DNA of 64,000 bases from contig JAHRHY010000004.1 in assembly GCA_019671135.1 (NCBI GenBank), positions 2,728,001 to 2,792,000 of the forward strand, read 5' to 3'. A program made the translations under genes and the position numbers. The notes beneath the pieces are model-generated. The model was not told where the DNA came from. It saw only the letters and a program-made list of their open reading frames with translations, and ran no database searches. Below, piece by piece: positions 11,701-23,300 of the stretch. This stretch comes from Linnemannia hyalina. Taxonomy: Eukaryota > Mortierellomycota > Mortierellomycetes > Mortierellales > Mortierellaceae. Every line of letters starts with the position of its first letter. Position 1 is the first letter of the stretch.

Positions 11701-14700
11701 TCATATCGCACAGATTTCTTTTCTCTTTCTTTTTTTTTTTCCTTTACCTTGTGGACAGGGACAGACAAAGGTCCATCTTTATTTATTTTTTGTTTGTCAA
11801 GAGGGGAGAGAAGAACCCCTCCCCTTTAAATGATTGCTTCGCTTATTGCATATTCAATTACTTCCTCTAGGTAGACTACTCTATTCCCTTCCTTCTTCGA
11901 CCACAGAGATTGGTAAAAGGTAACAAAGAAAGAGGAAGGGAAAAGAGATGAAGGTTGTCTTACTTTTTTACTCTTCTAGTAGGATATGTACCAGGGGGTG
12001 GACGGAAGAGAAAGCAAAAAGGATTAGGGAATCCGAATGAGATTTTTGGTTATTGCAATTCGAGGAAGGAAGGGCAGGGGATAGGGAAGTAAAGGGAAAG
12101 ATGTTGGGTAGAGAACGACGGTAGAAGAGAGTAGGAGGAGGAGGTGATGAATGAAAAGAGAACAACCTACTCGCTTTGTGAGCCTATTTCGAGCAGCACT
12201 CCTCTAGACAAACAAATAAGCAACTCAGTGAAGGAGGAAGAAGAGGAATAGGAAAACAAACAAGCAAGCAACCAAGTGGGCTACTTCTTTCACCCTGTAG
12301 CTCTGTGCAGTACCTCTTTTTTGTACTTTGCAGTGGCCAAAAGGATGAGATGTTGATCCAAAGAAAAAAACACCGATACTGGGGGTGTTCAAGAAGTGGA
12401 GATAAACAACAAAAGTCATGCGAGAACGAGAGGTGAGCATGGTGCGGTGCACAGTAGCACAAGAGTAGACAGACTGGCAAGAAATACAAATCTACATGTA
12501 TCATCTCCACGAGCGAACCCAACCGCGAAATGTGAGAAGGCGCAAGCAAAAAGAAAAAACGCAAAGCGCAAAGTGAGCGCACATCATCAACAACAACATC
12601 ATGTTCATTTGGGAGTGAAGACCCCCCTCCACGCAACCCTCTGTCTGAGTTATGAGTTATAGTGCACATCTCTCTTTGATTGCTCTCGTTCAGTCTCCCA
12701 AGAAGAACAAAGGAAAACAAACAAGCATGCAAGTCAAAAGACATAAACAACAAACGGGTAGCCTGATTGAAAAGGGAAAGAGGCGCCCGAGCAGGGAACA
12801 ATAAGACAAAGCAAACTTGATGCAACGCAAAAAATGTTGTGTTTATTTTGTGAGTATCCATCGTCAGCATTGGGCGTTGTCCTTTGCTTTTCGCTTGGTT
12901 CTGTGTCTCTCTCTCTATCAGTTTCGCACTCCATTCTTTTTTGTTAGTGCGGTTATGATTTTTGGAGCTAGTGAAAAGGTTAAAAGAGAGATGGCTATGA
13001 TGTATGCGTACAGCAGTACGTTTGCTTTTGAGGAAAGAGAAACCCATTTTCTGTTACAACGGAGGCACAGTTCAAACGGTGGTGAGCGTGGAACGAAACT
13101 GTCTGCTGTTGGTGAATTGTAAAGGGTGTGTATTCTTGGTTATCTTGGCTGTTGGCTGAAGAGAGAAATGAGAATGGCACGAGTATAGCAAAATGAGGGT
13201 CATGTAGGTAGGCACCAGATCCCAGAATATTGCAAGGGTCCAGGAAAGAAAGTAAGAAAGGGATGGATTGAACGATGTAAGAATAAAATGGGGTTGTTGT
13301 TACTCTTTGTTGTCCTTCCCAATTGAATTGAAGAAAAACAACGAGTTCCCAGGCCAACCATCTTTTTTTTTTTTTTTTTTCTCTTTGTGGTTGGTGGTGT
13401 TGCTCGATTGTTTGTGGTGTGCATGTTTGTAGTTTGCGAAATGAAAGAAAAAAAAAAGTGAGCGGCGCGGCAGCAGGGAAGGAGGGGACTGAATTGAACT
13501 TGGATGTTACTCTAATTCATTCTTTGCAACAACAAGCAAGCAAACAAAGAGTACAGTAGCCTATATTACCACCTGGGAAGAAAGCAAGACGAAGCAACGG
13601 CGACGAACATGTTGCCCAAGGAAGTGAGAGAGAAAGATGCGATGTGTGATGTGTGATGTGTGATGTGTAATGTGTGCAGTGCACACTCTCCTCCTTTCCC
13701 CGCGGATGATTGGCATGGGCATTGGCATGGGCATTGGAAGGAGAGGGACAATGGGTGCGGACAGATTAGAGTAAATGGTCCCCATCCTTTGCGGTGCCCT
13801 GTTTCCTTTCCGGCGACACCTCTCATGTGGTACTTGCTGTATTGGCGACAGGGCTGGTGAGTGGCCAAGAACAGAGTAAGACGACATATGTGCATGTGTG
13901 TTTGTGTGTTTGTGTCTCTCTCTTCTCTATCAAAATCCTCCTTTGTCCGTTGTCCCTCCGACCCTCTCCTATTCTCTCTTCTTTCTCTCACTTTCACCTT
14001 TTACTCTTTTCTCCTCTTCTCTTCTCTTCTCTTTACTCTTTGCTCTCTCGCTCTTCATCCTTCATCCTCATTCCTCTCTTTCTCTCCATCACTCACTCCC
14101 CCAAACCACACACACTCATCCGCACTCTCGTTCTCTTTACTTGCATCTCCTCCTACTCTCACACCCTCTCTTACACACCAAAGACTCCTCACTCCGACCT
14201 GACACTTGTTTCCCACGACAATCTTACTCCCTCCCTCTTGATCCCCTATCAAAAAGGTATACAACGGTGGCGAAACTCATTTACCTCTTCCCTCACCTCC
14301 TCCCTCTTCTCTCCCATACAACGACAACAAAGTGTACCAAGAAGACGAGTTACCAGCCCAGCGGGCGAACGTGTGTGTCGCCTTTTCCATATACTTTTTT
14401 CTTTCCCTCTCTCTTTGTATGATTACGACTCCGCCACATTTCATGCGTGGCCCTCGTTCTCACTGGTTGGAAGAGAGGGTGCACACACACTGGTCCTGTC
14501 TGGCTTTCAACAGGGTCAAGAGGGGAAACAGACCCGATGCGTTCTGACTGGTCCGACTCGCTCCTGTCCATTTCCCTATACATACACACACACTCTCTCT
14601 CCCCAGCCAGCTGGCTGCATATCCTATTGCTTTCTTATTCTTATTCGCTGCTATGCAATGCAAAAAAGAGGATGAAAAGAACAAACACGGTCTATCAATT

Positions 14701-14782
14701 GCACGCTCACACGTTGTTTTATGATGTTGCTATTCGTTCATTCGCTTCACTCAGACACTCACCACTCTTCTCTCTCCTCTTT

Positions 14783-14819
<37 letters not shown>

Positions 14820-15298
14820 CCTCTCTACTCTCTCTCCCTTCTTACCCACTTCGCCAATCTTTCCATACCTCTCCACTCTGCACTCCCTTGTGAACTTCTC
14901 AAACGCTGGATTGAATAGATCCTTTGTCTTCTTCCCCTTTGTGTCCCCTCCCAACCTTCCTTCCTCTATTCACCACATCTCACACGCTACACAAAAAAAA
15001 TAATCGTCACGAAGCACTCCTCTAGTCTCCTCCACATCCCATTGCACTAAACAAACAACTACAGCAAATAACAACACTGTGAGCAACCGCCTTCCCTCGC
15101 CCTTCCTTCTCCTCACTTTCGCTCCTTCTTTCTTTACAACCACCTTTGTTACCCCGTGTGTTCTCCCTGCCCACCCTGACGGTCACAGACAAGAAGCGGA
15201 CCAAGAAGCGTCCTTTGGTCGATCGGCCATCCTCCTCTTCGGAAAACCCCACTCCAACCACAACCAAAACAGCAACGGCAGGAACAACCATTTCAAAA
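5222..15298. other. Gene-poor divergent intergenic region of about 10 kb
   Basis: No convincing gene is seen between the divergent histidine kinase and SKN7 starts. Open frames here are translations of pyrimidine- or purine-rich sequence (Phe/Ser/Leu-rich or Arg/Glu/Lys-rich) without domains. Contents: GGGAA and AAAGG runs at about 5590-5665, a (TCTG)n run at about 5740-5775, TG repeats near 5940, a long CT tract at about 6108-6195, several poly-T tracts (for example about 6861-6883 and 13361-13380), alternating CG at about 9649-9659, four GATGTGT units at about 13637-13665, a GGCATGGGCATT doublet at about 13711-13737, and a CACTCT run at about 14780-14820. I found no tRNA-like B box. Unannotated ncRNA cannot be excluded. 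Confidence 0.6.
9552..9607. other. Long imperfect hairpin, possible structured RNA
   Basis: The left arm at 9562-9572 is perfectly complementary over 11 bp to 9585-9595. A lower 6 bp stem pairs 9552-9557 with 9602-9607, separated from the upper stem by a small internal loop. A competing 7 bp hairpin is also possible: CCCTTTC at 9560-9566 with GAAAGGG at 9573-9579. It uses the same left arm, so the two folds exclude each other. The element lies in the middle of a gene-poor region. It could be a small-RNA precursor, the end of a small inverted-repeat element, or chance. Confidence 0.35.
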
Positions 15299-18200
15299 AT
15301 GGCTAGCTCAACAGACGTCCTCATGGCAGACCAAACTTCGACTCTGATGCTCACAGACGACTCCTTCCAGGATCCAGTTGCCGCTACAACAGCAACGGGC
15401 AGTAGCAGTGGTGGTGTGCCTGACTTTGTCAAGAAGCTCTACCGGATGCTCGAAGAAAAAGAACACGACCCTATTGTCTCTTGGGGAAAGTCCGGCGAGA
15501 CCTTTGTCGTCAAGGAGCCCAACGAGTTTGCCAAGGCCATCCTCCCCAAGCACTTCAAGCACAACAACTTTGCTTCCTTTGTTCGTCAACTCAACAAATA
15601 CGACTTTCACAAGATCAAAACCACCGAGGACGCTGCCCGACCCTACGGCGACCAGGTACCCTCTCCTTACCCTCTCCACCTTCTTCATACCTCCCGTTCC
15701 CGTCGTTCACCTTTTGCGTTTGAAAAATGAACCTTTTATCTGTTGTTAACCTGACCGTTCTGCGACCTTGCTTTTTCACTGAACCATGCATTGATTTAGG
15801 CATGGGAGTTTCAGCACCCAAAGTTTCAGGTTGACAAACGAGATCTGCTGGAAAACATCAAGGTAAAAAATACAGCTATAAACAGCGACATTAACCAGGG
15901 CGTAAAGCTGAGCAAAAGACAATACACCTTTGTACCCCGTGGGGCTCATTCACACGGCCCTTGTCGACCCCTGTGCTTCCATCGCCCTTCAAGGTACTAA
16001 TATGGTTTTTATATTGCGAATTATTCTGTTAATTTGTTTAGCGCAAGACACCCACCAACAAGAAACTGTCGATACCCTCTGGCTCTTCCCCCGACCACCA
16101 GGCGGCCACGTCAGAAGAGTGCCAGATGCAACTGGACGACATGCTCAAGATCCAAACAAAGATGCAAGCAGAGCTCGCGCAATGCGAAGCCAAGCTCAAG
16201 GCGCAAGACCAATTGATCCACCAGCTCCTGGGGCTGCTCGGGTACTCTACCTCAGGTACTGTTTACGAAATACATACTTTCGTACATATGCTCCTTACCT
16301 TCTTGTCGCATTTTTTTGTTGCTTGTGCGGCGATGTTTCTCCTTTTTTTATACCTTCTCATTCTTCTAGAGAATGCAGCCCTGCTTTTCTGTCGGCCCTC
16401 AGCCCTCGTGCTATTTTATTTTATCCGCTGCAAAGTACTAACTGACGTTTCACCCGTACCTTTGCTGTGCTTACTCTTGTTCCATCTACCAGGTGACGGT
16501 ACCTTAGTCAGAAACTTGTCCCACGCTGGAGTCGACTCTAAATTATCATCACTGACGGCCAGTCCCACCTCTAGTCCTACCCAGCAGCAGAAGCAACAAC
16601 CTCAACCGCGCAAGGGCACCAAGCGTGCATCACAACAGGAGACTGCCATCCAAGAGCAACAGACCGCCTTCAACTCGCCACCCCAGTCCTCCACATCCTC
16701 CTCGTCATGTTCCCCACCACAACTGCACTCTATGCATCCTCCTACAACATCCTCCAACCTCCCTCTCATCGCCATATCCACTGCAACGAACTCCTCTATA
16801 CCTTCGACTACCAACTCCTCGTCAACAATAGCAGCAACGACTACTTCCACACTTCCCTTTGCACCAAAGTCTTCTACTTTTGGCCAAGATACTTTCCAGC
16901 ACCCGAGTATATGCCAAGATCCTAGCCTGGGACTCCCCGCCTTCCCTTTGAGCCAATTGACGACCAAGAAGCAAGGCGACGCTGTTGGAAAGCAGCCCAC
17001 CTCCAAGCCAGCCACGAAACCTACCGCCAAACAGCAGCGCGCCTTGGCACAGAAACAGCAACAGGAGCAACGGATACAGCAGCAAAAGGAGGAACAGCAG
17101 CAGCAACAACAACAGTATATCTCAGATGTTATTTCGAACGACAACAGTCTGACGCTCCAGCGCTCAAATATGGTCATCCCCAGCTGGGCCATGCCACCCA
17201 AGGTCTTGCTTGTCGATGATGACGATACCTGCCGACGACTGAGCTCAAGGCTCTTGCAGATCTTTGGATGTCCCTTTGATGTTGCCGAAGACGGCATGGC
17301 CGCTGTCGGAAAGATGACCCATCAGAAATACGACATTGTCCTCATGGTATGTTGTTTGTTATTATCTTTAAGGAGAGAGAGAGTCAACAAAGGCAGGAGA
17401 CAACAGTGCACGCACGCATGCATGTAATTAATGCTAATTAATTTTCTTTACTGCAAACCCCTATCCAATTGCTTACGCACATCATTTAGGATATTGTGAT
17501 GCCCAAGCTGGATGGAGTTTCAGCAACGACACAGATTCGACAGTTTGATGCCATGACGCCCATTATCAGTATGACCTCCAACACCACCAACAACGATATC
17601 ATGACCTACTTTGCCAACGGAATGAACGATATTCTGGCCAAACCCTTTTCCAAGGCCGGTCTGTTGAACATATTGGAGAAGCATTGCCAACATCTGAGGT
17701 ATCTCAAGTTGGGCACCGGACTCCTGTCCATCCCTCCGTCATCCTCCTCAGCAGCTGGAGCTGGTTCAGGATCGGGATCGGGGGCTGTGGAGGGTCAGGA
17801 CGAGACGACGCGGTTACAGATCTTGTACCACTCTGGTGCAGGTGATGTCAATGCGAATGGCGGGGCTGGAGGAAACGATAGCATGGATCTTTATCAGACC
17901 GGCGGGATCCAACTTGTAAATAGTAACGAAAAGCCGGTCGGAAACAACGGAAACGGTACCGAGACCGTGAGCATGGGTCTCCAGATGGGCATGGGAGGCA
18001 TGTTGATCCTGAACGGCGTCAACGGTGCTGATCTGGCCTCTTCCAACGGTAGTGCTGGTGGCGAGGATGATAACGGAATCGCAGCATCTCAGAACGGGTT
18101 CATGGCCAGTGCTGCTCAGATGCTCCAGCAGCAACAGCAGCAGCATCACCAACAGCAGCAACAACAACATCAGCTTCATCAACAACAACAGCAACAGAGA

Positions 18201-18872
18201 CCTCTACAGCAACAGCAGCAGCAGCAGACGTTACAGGATCAGCACCATGTGCAGATGATGAACGCTCACCACCGCAGCAGTCTATCGTCGAACCTGATGA
18301 CCCAGCATACGTCGATGGCCATGTCGATGCCTGGAACCTCGGCCTCTTCCTCCGCAGGTCTGATGTCTCCTATGCCTATCGTCAATGGATCCGGTTCCGC
18401 TTTTTCCACAGCGGGATCTGGAGCCTCGATGATGTACAATTTTGCTCCCGGCAGCAGTAGCCCCATGGACCCTCTTGGGCAGCAACAGCAACATCACCAC
18501 CACCAACAACAACAGCAGCAGCATCATCATCAGATGCAACAACAGCACCAACAGCAACAACAGCAACAACAACAACAACAACAGCAGCAACAGTTTGCAA
18601 ATGCGTTGCATCCTCCTTCGCATATGCCATTGTACCACCACCCTGCAGGAGCTACAGGACCAACCATGACACTGATGTCGATCAAGACTGAGGGTTCCTT
18701 ATTGGGTCAGCCTGGCAGCAACGGAAGTGTCCCCCAGATGGTCAGTCATCATCATGTTGCCATGACGCTGGGTCATCCTGTCGACTTTGGTGATGCCCTT
18801 GGAGCTGCTGGTATGGGTGGCATGGACATGGATCCCCGTCGCAAGCGCGCCAAGATCGAAGTCATCGAGTAA
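15299..18872 (+). CDS. SKN7: Skn7/Prr1-type transcription factor: HSF domain plus response-regulator receiver
   Basis: Skn7 is a nuclear factor that joins phosphorelay input to oxidative, osmotic and wall-stress genes. Five exons are inferred: 15299-15655, 15800-15862, 16042-16255, 16493-17346 and 17490-18872 (2871 nt, 956 residues); all junctions are GT-AG and frames close. Residues about 40-141 form an HSF-type DNA-binding domain (VPDFVKKLYRML, SFVRQLNKYDFHK, FQVDKRDLLENI). Residues about 165-205 form a heptad coiled coil. Residues about 447-560 form a receiver with the VDDDD acidic pocket, the DIVMPKLDG phospho-acceptor site (Asp about 497), a SMTSN switch Thr and LAKPF Lys. The C-terminus has long Gln/His runs and a basic end (RRKRAKIEV). 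At 956 residues it is longer than yeast Skn7, mainly from Gln-rich linkers. The start is the first ATG in frame before the HSF domain. Confidence 0.93.
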
Positions 18873-20030
18873 AAGGCCGCTGAATAGTTTGTTCTTGCGC
18901 TATTATCATTTTTTCTCTCTCACATTGTACTTGTAGCATTCTCTTTTTTTTCATTTTTGTTGTAGTATCAAAAAAAAAGTTCATATATTATATAACAAAT
19001 AACAAAAAAACCTCAACAACAGCATTTGCCTTTTTTTTCCCCTTGTGCTTGTGATGTTTCTCTTGGAAAGGCTTGTCAAGAGTTTGTTGCTGAGAGGCTA
19101 AGGTGGTGGAGGGCGAAGGCTGTTTCTGTGTTGACATTTTTGCCGCCAATTTTTGCTCATAGGGGGGACTTCTTTTCTTTTTTTCTTGCTGTCCCTTGGT
19201 TCTTCCTCTTGCCCACCTCCATGCACTTTTTATTTATGGTTCTTCCATGGTGGTCACCATCCGCGTTAATGGCTGTGAAAATGAGAGGCGATTTGCGCAT
19301 TCAGTTGCGTATAGTAACCCTATCTGACCCTCAAGGAGACTGTCAAATTACAAGGGGCGCCTTGTCTTTATTCCTACCAGAGGGGGCGGTGATAAAAAAA
19401 AAGGGAAACTCGAAGAGGGAGAGATTAAGAAAATGACAAACACAAAAATAACGGGCGATCCTCACAAGCTCTCTCACTATTCTTAACGATAATTGAGAGA
19501 CACATACTCGTAGAAGAATGGAAGTTAAAATAACAACGAAAAACCATCAGCACTGAACCCGTTACATCAATGTGCGGGGTAGAGAGAGGAAAGAAAAAGG
19601 AGAAAATACAACAAGAAAAATGTCAGAAATGTTGGAATGTGGGGGGATGAACTGGAGGGAGATGTGTACCAAAGTTCATCAAATCGAGCAAACTTACACG
19701 ATTGCTATATTTGATTGTTCGTCGCAAGGAAGGGCGAACAAAAGCCCAACAAAGGTCCTATCCCTTTATTCTTCCATCTTTGCTTCCACTTCACAATAAA
19801 AACAACCAGAGTATTATCTTGCTCCCTACTAGTGTAACAGTAACCATTTCAATCTAGTAAGGTAAGCAGTTTGCCTTGCCCCATAACCCTGACTATCTCA
19901 CACACGGCGTCTGTCTTTTTTTTTTTTTGGACTTTCGGTTGAGAGCGATGTTTTTTATGTGCGGTTGGTGAGAGCCGGATCATGTGTAACGACAGTTGTC
20001 GCTTCAAACTTATATTTTCTTTTGACCATC
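18873..20030. other. Intergenic region between convergent SKN7 and NLR genes
   Basis: This is 3' flanking sequence of SKN7. It is AT-rich, with several poly-T/A tracts just after the stop (about 18910-19030) that may hold the polyadenylation signals. No domain-bearing frame, tRNA or repeat array was recognised before the repeat that starts near 20031. Confidence 0.5.
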
Positions 20031-20264
20031 ACGCATGAGTCTGAAGTGCAAGAGGAAGGAGAACGAAGAGAAAATGTGACAGGAGAGCCTGAACGCGTCA
20101 AGAGTTCCATGACCCAACAACCACACGCCTTTTTTCATCCCAGCTTTTACATCACAACGTGAACAAAAAGATAGGAAAATGCAGAAAGAACAGATATGCG
20201 GACCGTTCTTTTCAAGAAATAATACATACAGGAACACTTTCTATGTTTGGCAAGATCATCACGT
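20031..20264 (-). repeat. Dispersed repeat copy 1, in the 3' flank of the NLR gene
   Basis: Read on the minus strand, this stretch matches 57398-57620 read on the plus strand. It includes an identical 20-base run (20 bases ending at 20221) and a nearly identical core around GGCGTGTGGTT. By hand I count roughly 85 percent identity over the last 130 aligned positions, with a few small gaps upstream and one 6-nt gap in the core. It begins about 53 nt after the NLR stop codon and lies in the NLR sense direction, so it is probably part of the 3' UTR. Each copy holds a 41-42 codon open frame starting MKKGVWLLG. Confidence 0.75.
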
Positions 20265-20316
20265 ATAAGTTTTTGCTCGCCTTCTTTGCTCTGTCAGGTG
20301 CGCCGACGTCCATCCG

Positions 20317-23300
20317 CTACTCCTCATCTTCAGACCCATCGTCGTCCTCAGACCCATCTTCAGATCCATCGTCGTCTTCGGACCCATTGTCAAATCCATC
20401 GTCTTCTTCAAGAAAATCGTCAAATCCATCGTAGTCATTAGACCCATCGTCAAATCCATCGTAAAGCTCATCCTCAAACCCACCGTCGTCTTCAAGCCCA
20501 CCATCAGATCCATCGTCATCTAAAGACAAGCCCTTATCAAAAGCACGGCGCTCTGCCAACAACTTGCGGTAGATCGGGCTCAGACCAGTCGCACCTTTGA
20601 GAACCACACCTGCACAGCAAAGCCTCCTAAGATTAGTGCCCCAGAGCATCTTGACGACAACCGCCCCATCATTACTCGACACTCGCCATACTCGGACAGA
20701 CCCATCACGGCTGGCTGTGATGAACTCCTTCGGGACAACTGGATTCCAAGACAGGCTTACGACAGGCTCAGAAAACACACGAAGCGTTACTACGCAAGAC
20801 CAGCTCTCGATATTCCCTTGGGCCGAATGTCGGTGCCAGAGATGTACAATGTGGTCCTCGGTGGAGGATGCCAGAAACTGACCGCATGGCGAGTAGGCGA
20901 CGGTCACGCTCCTACTAAACGGACCCTCCAAACTAGCACCTGGGAACAACTCCAAACTAGGCTCATTCGACCGCCGGTCCCACAGGGCAACCGAGTTCCG
21001 AGTGCCTAAAGCCAGCTGCTGACTATTGGGCGAGTAGTCCAATGACCAAATCGGCCACTTCATCAACTTGCACATCAAGAGCTCTCTTGTTTGTGGATCG
21101 AAAACCCAGACTATTTCGTTCCCCGAGCAGACCGCAAGTTCATGGCTTGTTGGTGAGAACTTCAAGTCTTTGATCTTGTTGTCATAGCCTCCGCTCGCGT
21201 GGACAAGAATGTATTGCTTCTCCGTGTCATGGAGGTCCCACAATCGTACAGTCCACTTGCCGTCGGAAGAGGCGATCCAGCGACCACAGGTTGAATAAGC
21301 AACAATCTTCACCGCGCCCGAATGCCCATTCAAGACTGGCCCAGCTACGCCAGTTCTGCGATCCCACAATCGCACTGAACCATCCTCGCACCCGGTTGCG
21401 ACTTGATTGTCGTCCGTCGAAAACGCCACGCAGTTGATCATCTCTGGGTCCGGAAGCTCAAACGACACTGATCCGCGCGATCCTGTCTTAGCATTCCCCT
21501 GTCGGATAACGCCAGGGCGATGCCTAGAGAGGACAGGTACGAGACCGATAGAGAGTACAGATAGGCCATCGGGAGAGTAGGCCACCAGACAAGAGTCACC
21601 GATCTGATCTTGTATCGCAATGCTGGACCGACCGGAGTTCACCTCCCACAGTCGCACTATTCCGTCATTAGATCCCGATGCAATGGTAAGACCATCCGGA
21701 GAGAAAGCAATGTCAGATATAGAGTGCCAGTGACCGTCAAATGTGGAAATAAGGTCGCCTGTGGATGCGCCCCATAACATGACCCTGCGGTCGTTGCTCG
21801 TAGTGGCGATCAATTGACCGTTCGAAGAGAATGTGATTCTAGTAACAGTCATGGTGTGGCCTTGTAGTACAGGACCTGGGCTACCGGAGTGCATATCCCA
21901 CAACTGCACATTGCCGTCATCGTGGCCGGAAGCGATCCATCGGCCGTCTGGAGAAATGGCAAGACTGTGAATCTTCCCCAACAAAGGACGCAAGACGACT
22001 CCTGGTTCTCCTGTCCCTGAGTCCCAAAGCCGAATCGTTCCATCACCACTGCCTGATACTAACTGACGTCCATCTGGGGAAAATCTGACGTTCGTGACCT
22101 GGTCAGTGTGGCCTTCCAAAACAAAGGAGCGATCTCCGTTAACTCCCCACAATTGCACTGTTTTGTCGTAGGCCGAGGCAATACCTTTGCCGCAAGGCGA
22201 GTACGCCAATGAGCTTACACAATCAGTGCGCTTCTTAATAACTAACGAGTCCATCCATAAGTGTGTCCAAGGGTACCCCCCTAACACCTCCTCGCCGCTT
22301 GTGCAATCCCACAACTGAACAACTCCATACGTGTCTTCAGATACAATTTGTCGACTATCAGGCGAGAATGCAGCAGATTGGACACCGCGACTGACAGTGA
22401 TTAGATGAATTTGTTCCCATGTGGAGGTGTCGTATATCCCGATGCCAAGGCCTTTACCCTTTAAGGCCACTCCAAGCATCCTTCCGTCAGGCGAGTAGGC
22501 ACAGCCTTCTACGGAACCTTCCACCTTGGGGTATGGCAGCTCTCCGAACAGAACGCCCTCCATCTGTGCATGACTCAAATCTGCCTGCCGCAACCAACTT
22601 CCCGAGAGATTGACGCTCCTTAAGTCAGCGCCTTGGAACTGTGCAGAGTCGAACTGGCCATAGGAAAGATCGGCGCCAGGGATCTTAATGCCACGGAGAT
22701 CTGCGCCGTTGAACAGAGCGTCGGCTCTGATCAAGATCGTGATGGCATTGGTGGCAGCGATGGTGGCACTGGAACTGGTCTTGGACTGGTCGATGACAGC
22801 GCGCAGGTATTGTTCAAAATCCGGGTCGAGCCTCACGCGGTCGCACAGGAACTGGATAATCGACGACTCCTTAAGCAAGCTTCTCTGGTACAAAGGGCCA
22901 TTGGTGTCGAACGAAAGAGAGACAGGGGATGCAGTCTCAATTGATGAGTCAAAATCCCGCTCGTCAACCTTGGCCGGGTTGTAGATGACGCGGGAGAGGA
23001 AATACTCGAGCATGGAGCGATGGATAAAGCGGTATTGGTTACCGGTGCGCAAAAATGGACAGGCTTCGCGGAGCAGCTTGACCTTGGGGTCAATACCAAA
23101 GAACGCCGCCTTCCAGGAGTCATTATCATCTTGATGGATATACTGGACGACCGGGTTTCCATCCTGCCTCTGAAAGATTGCCGCTGACAGACGCAGCAGG
23201 TAGTCGATCCCGCGCGCAATAAAGCCGCCCTCCACCAGCGAGTTGAATGCCTTCAGCTCTTTCCTGCTCAGTGTGTTCGATTGTAGGCGGAGTCGATTCG

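Noticed and set aside
12184..13047. Minus-strand open frame of 287 codons
   Set aside because: No ATG-led domain structure, irregular composition and no supporting splice pattern; sits in the gene-poor block.
13794..14675. Open frame of almost 300 codons upstream of SKN7
   Set aside because: It is a translation of pyrimidine-rich sequence (Ser/Leu/Phe/Pro), overlapping frames are equally open, and there is no domain or good start context.
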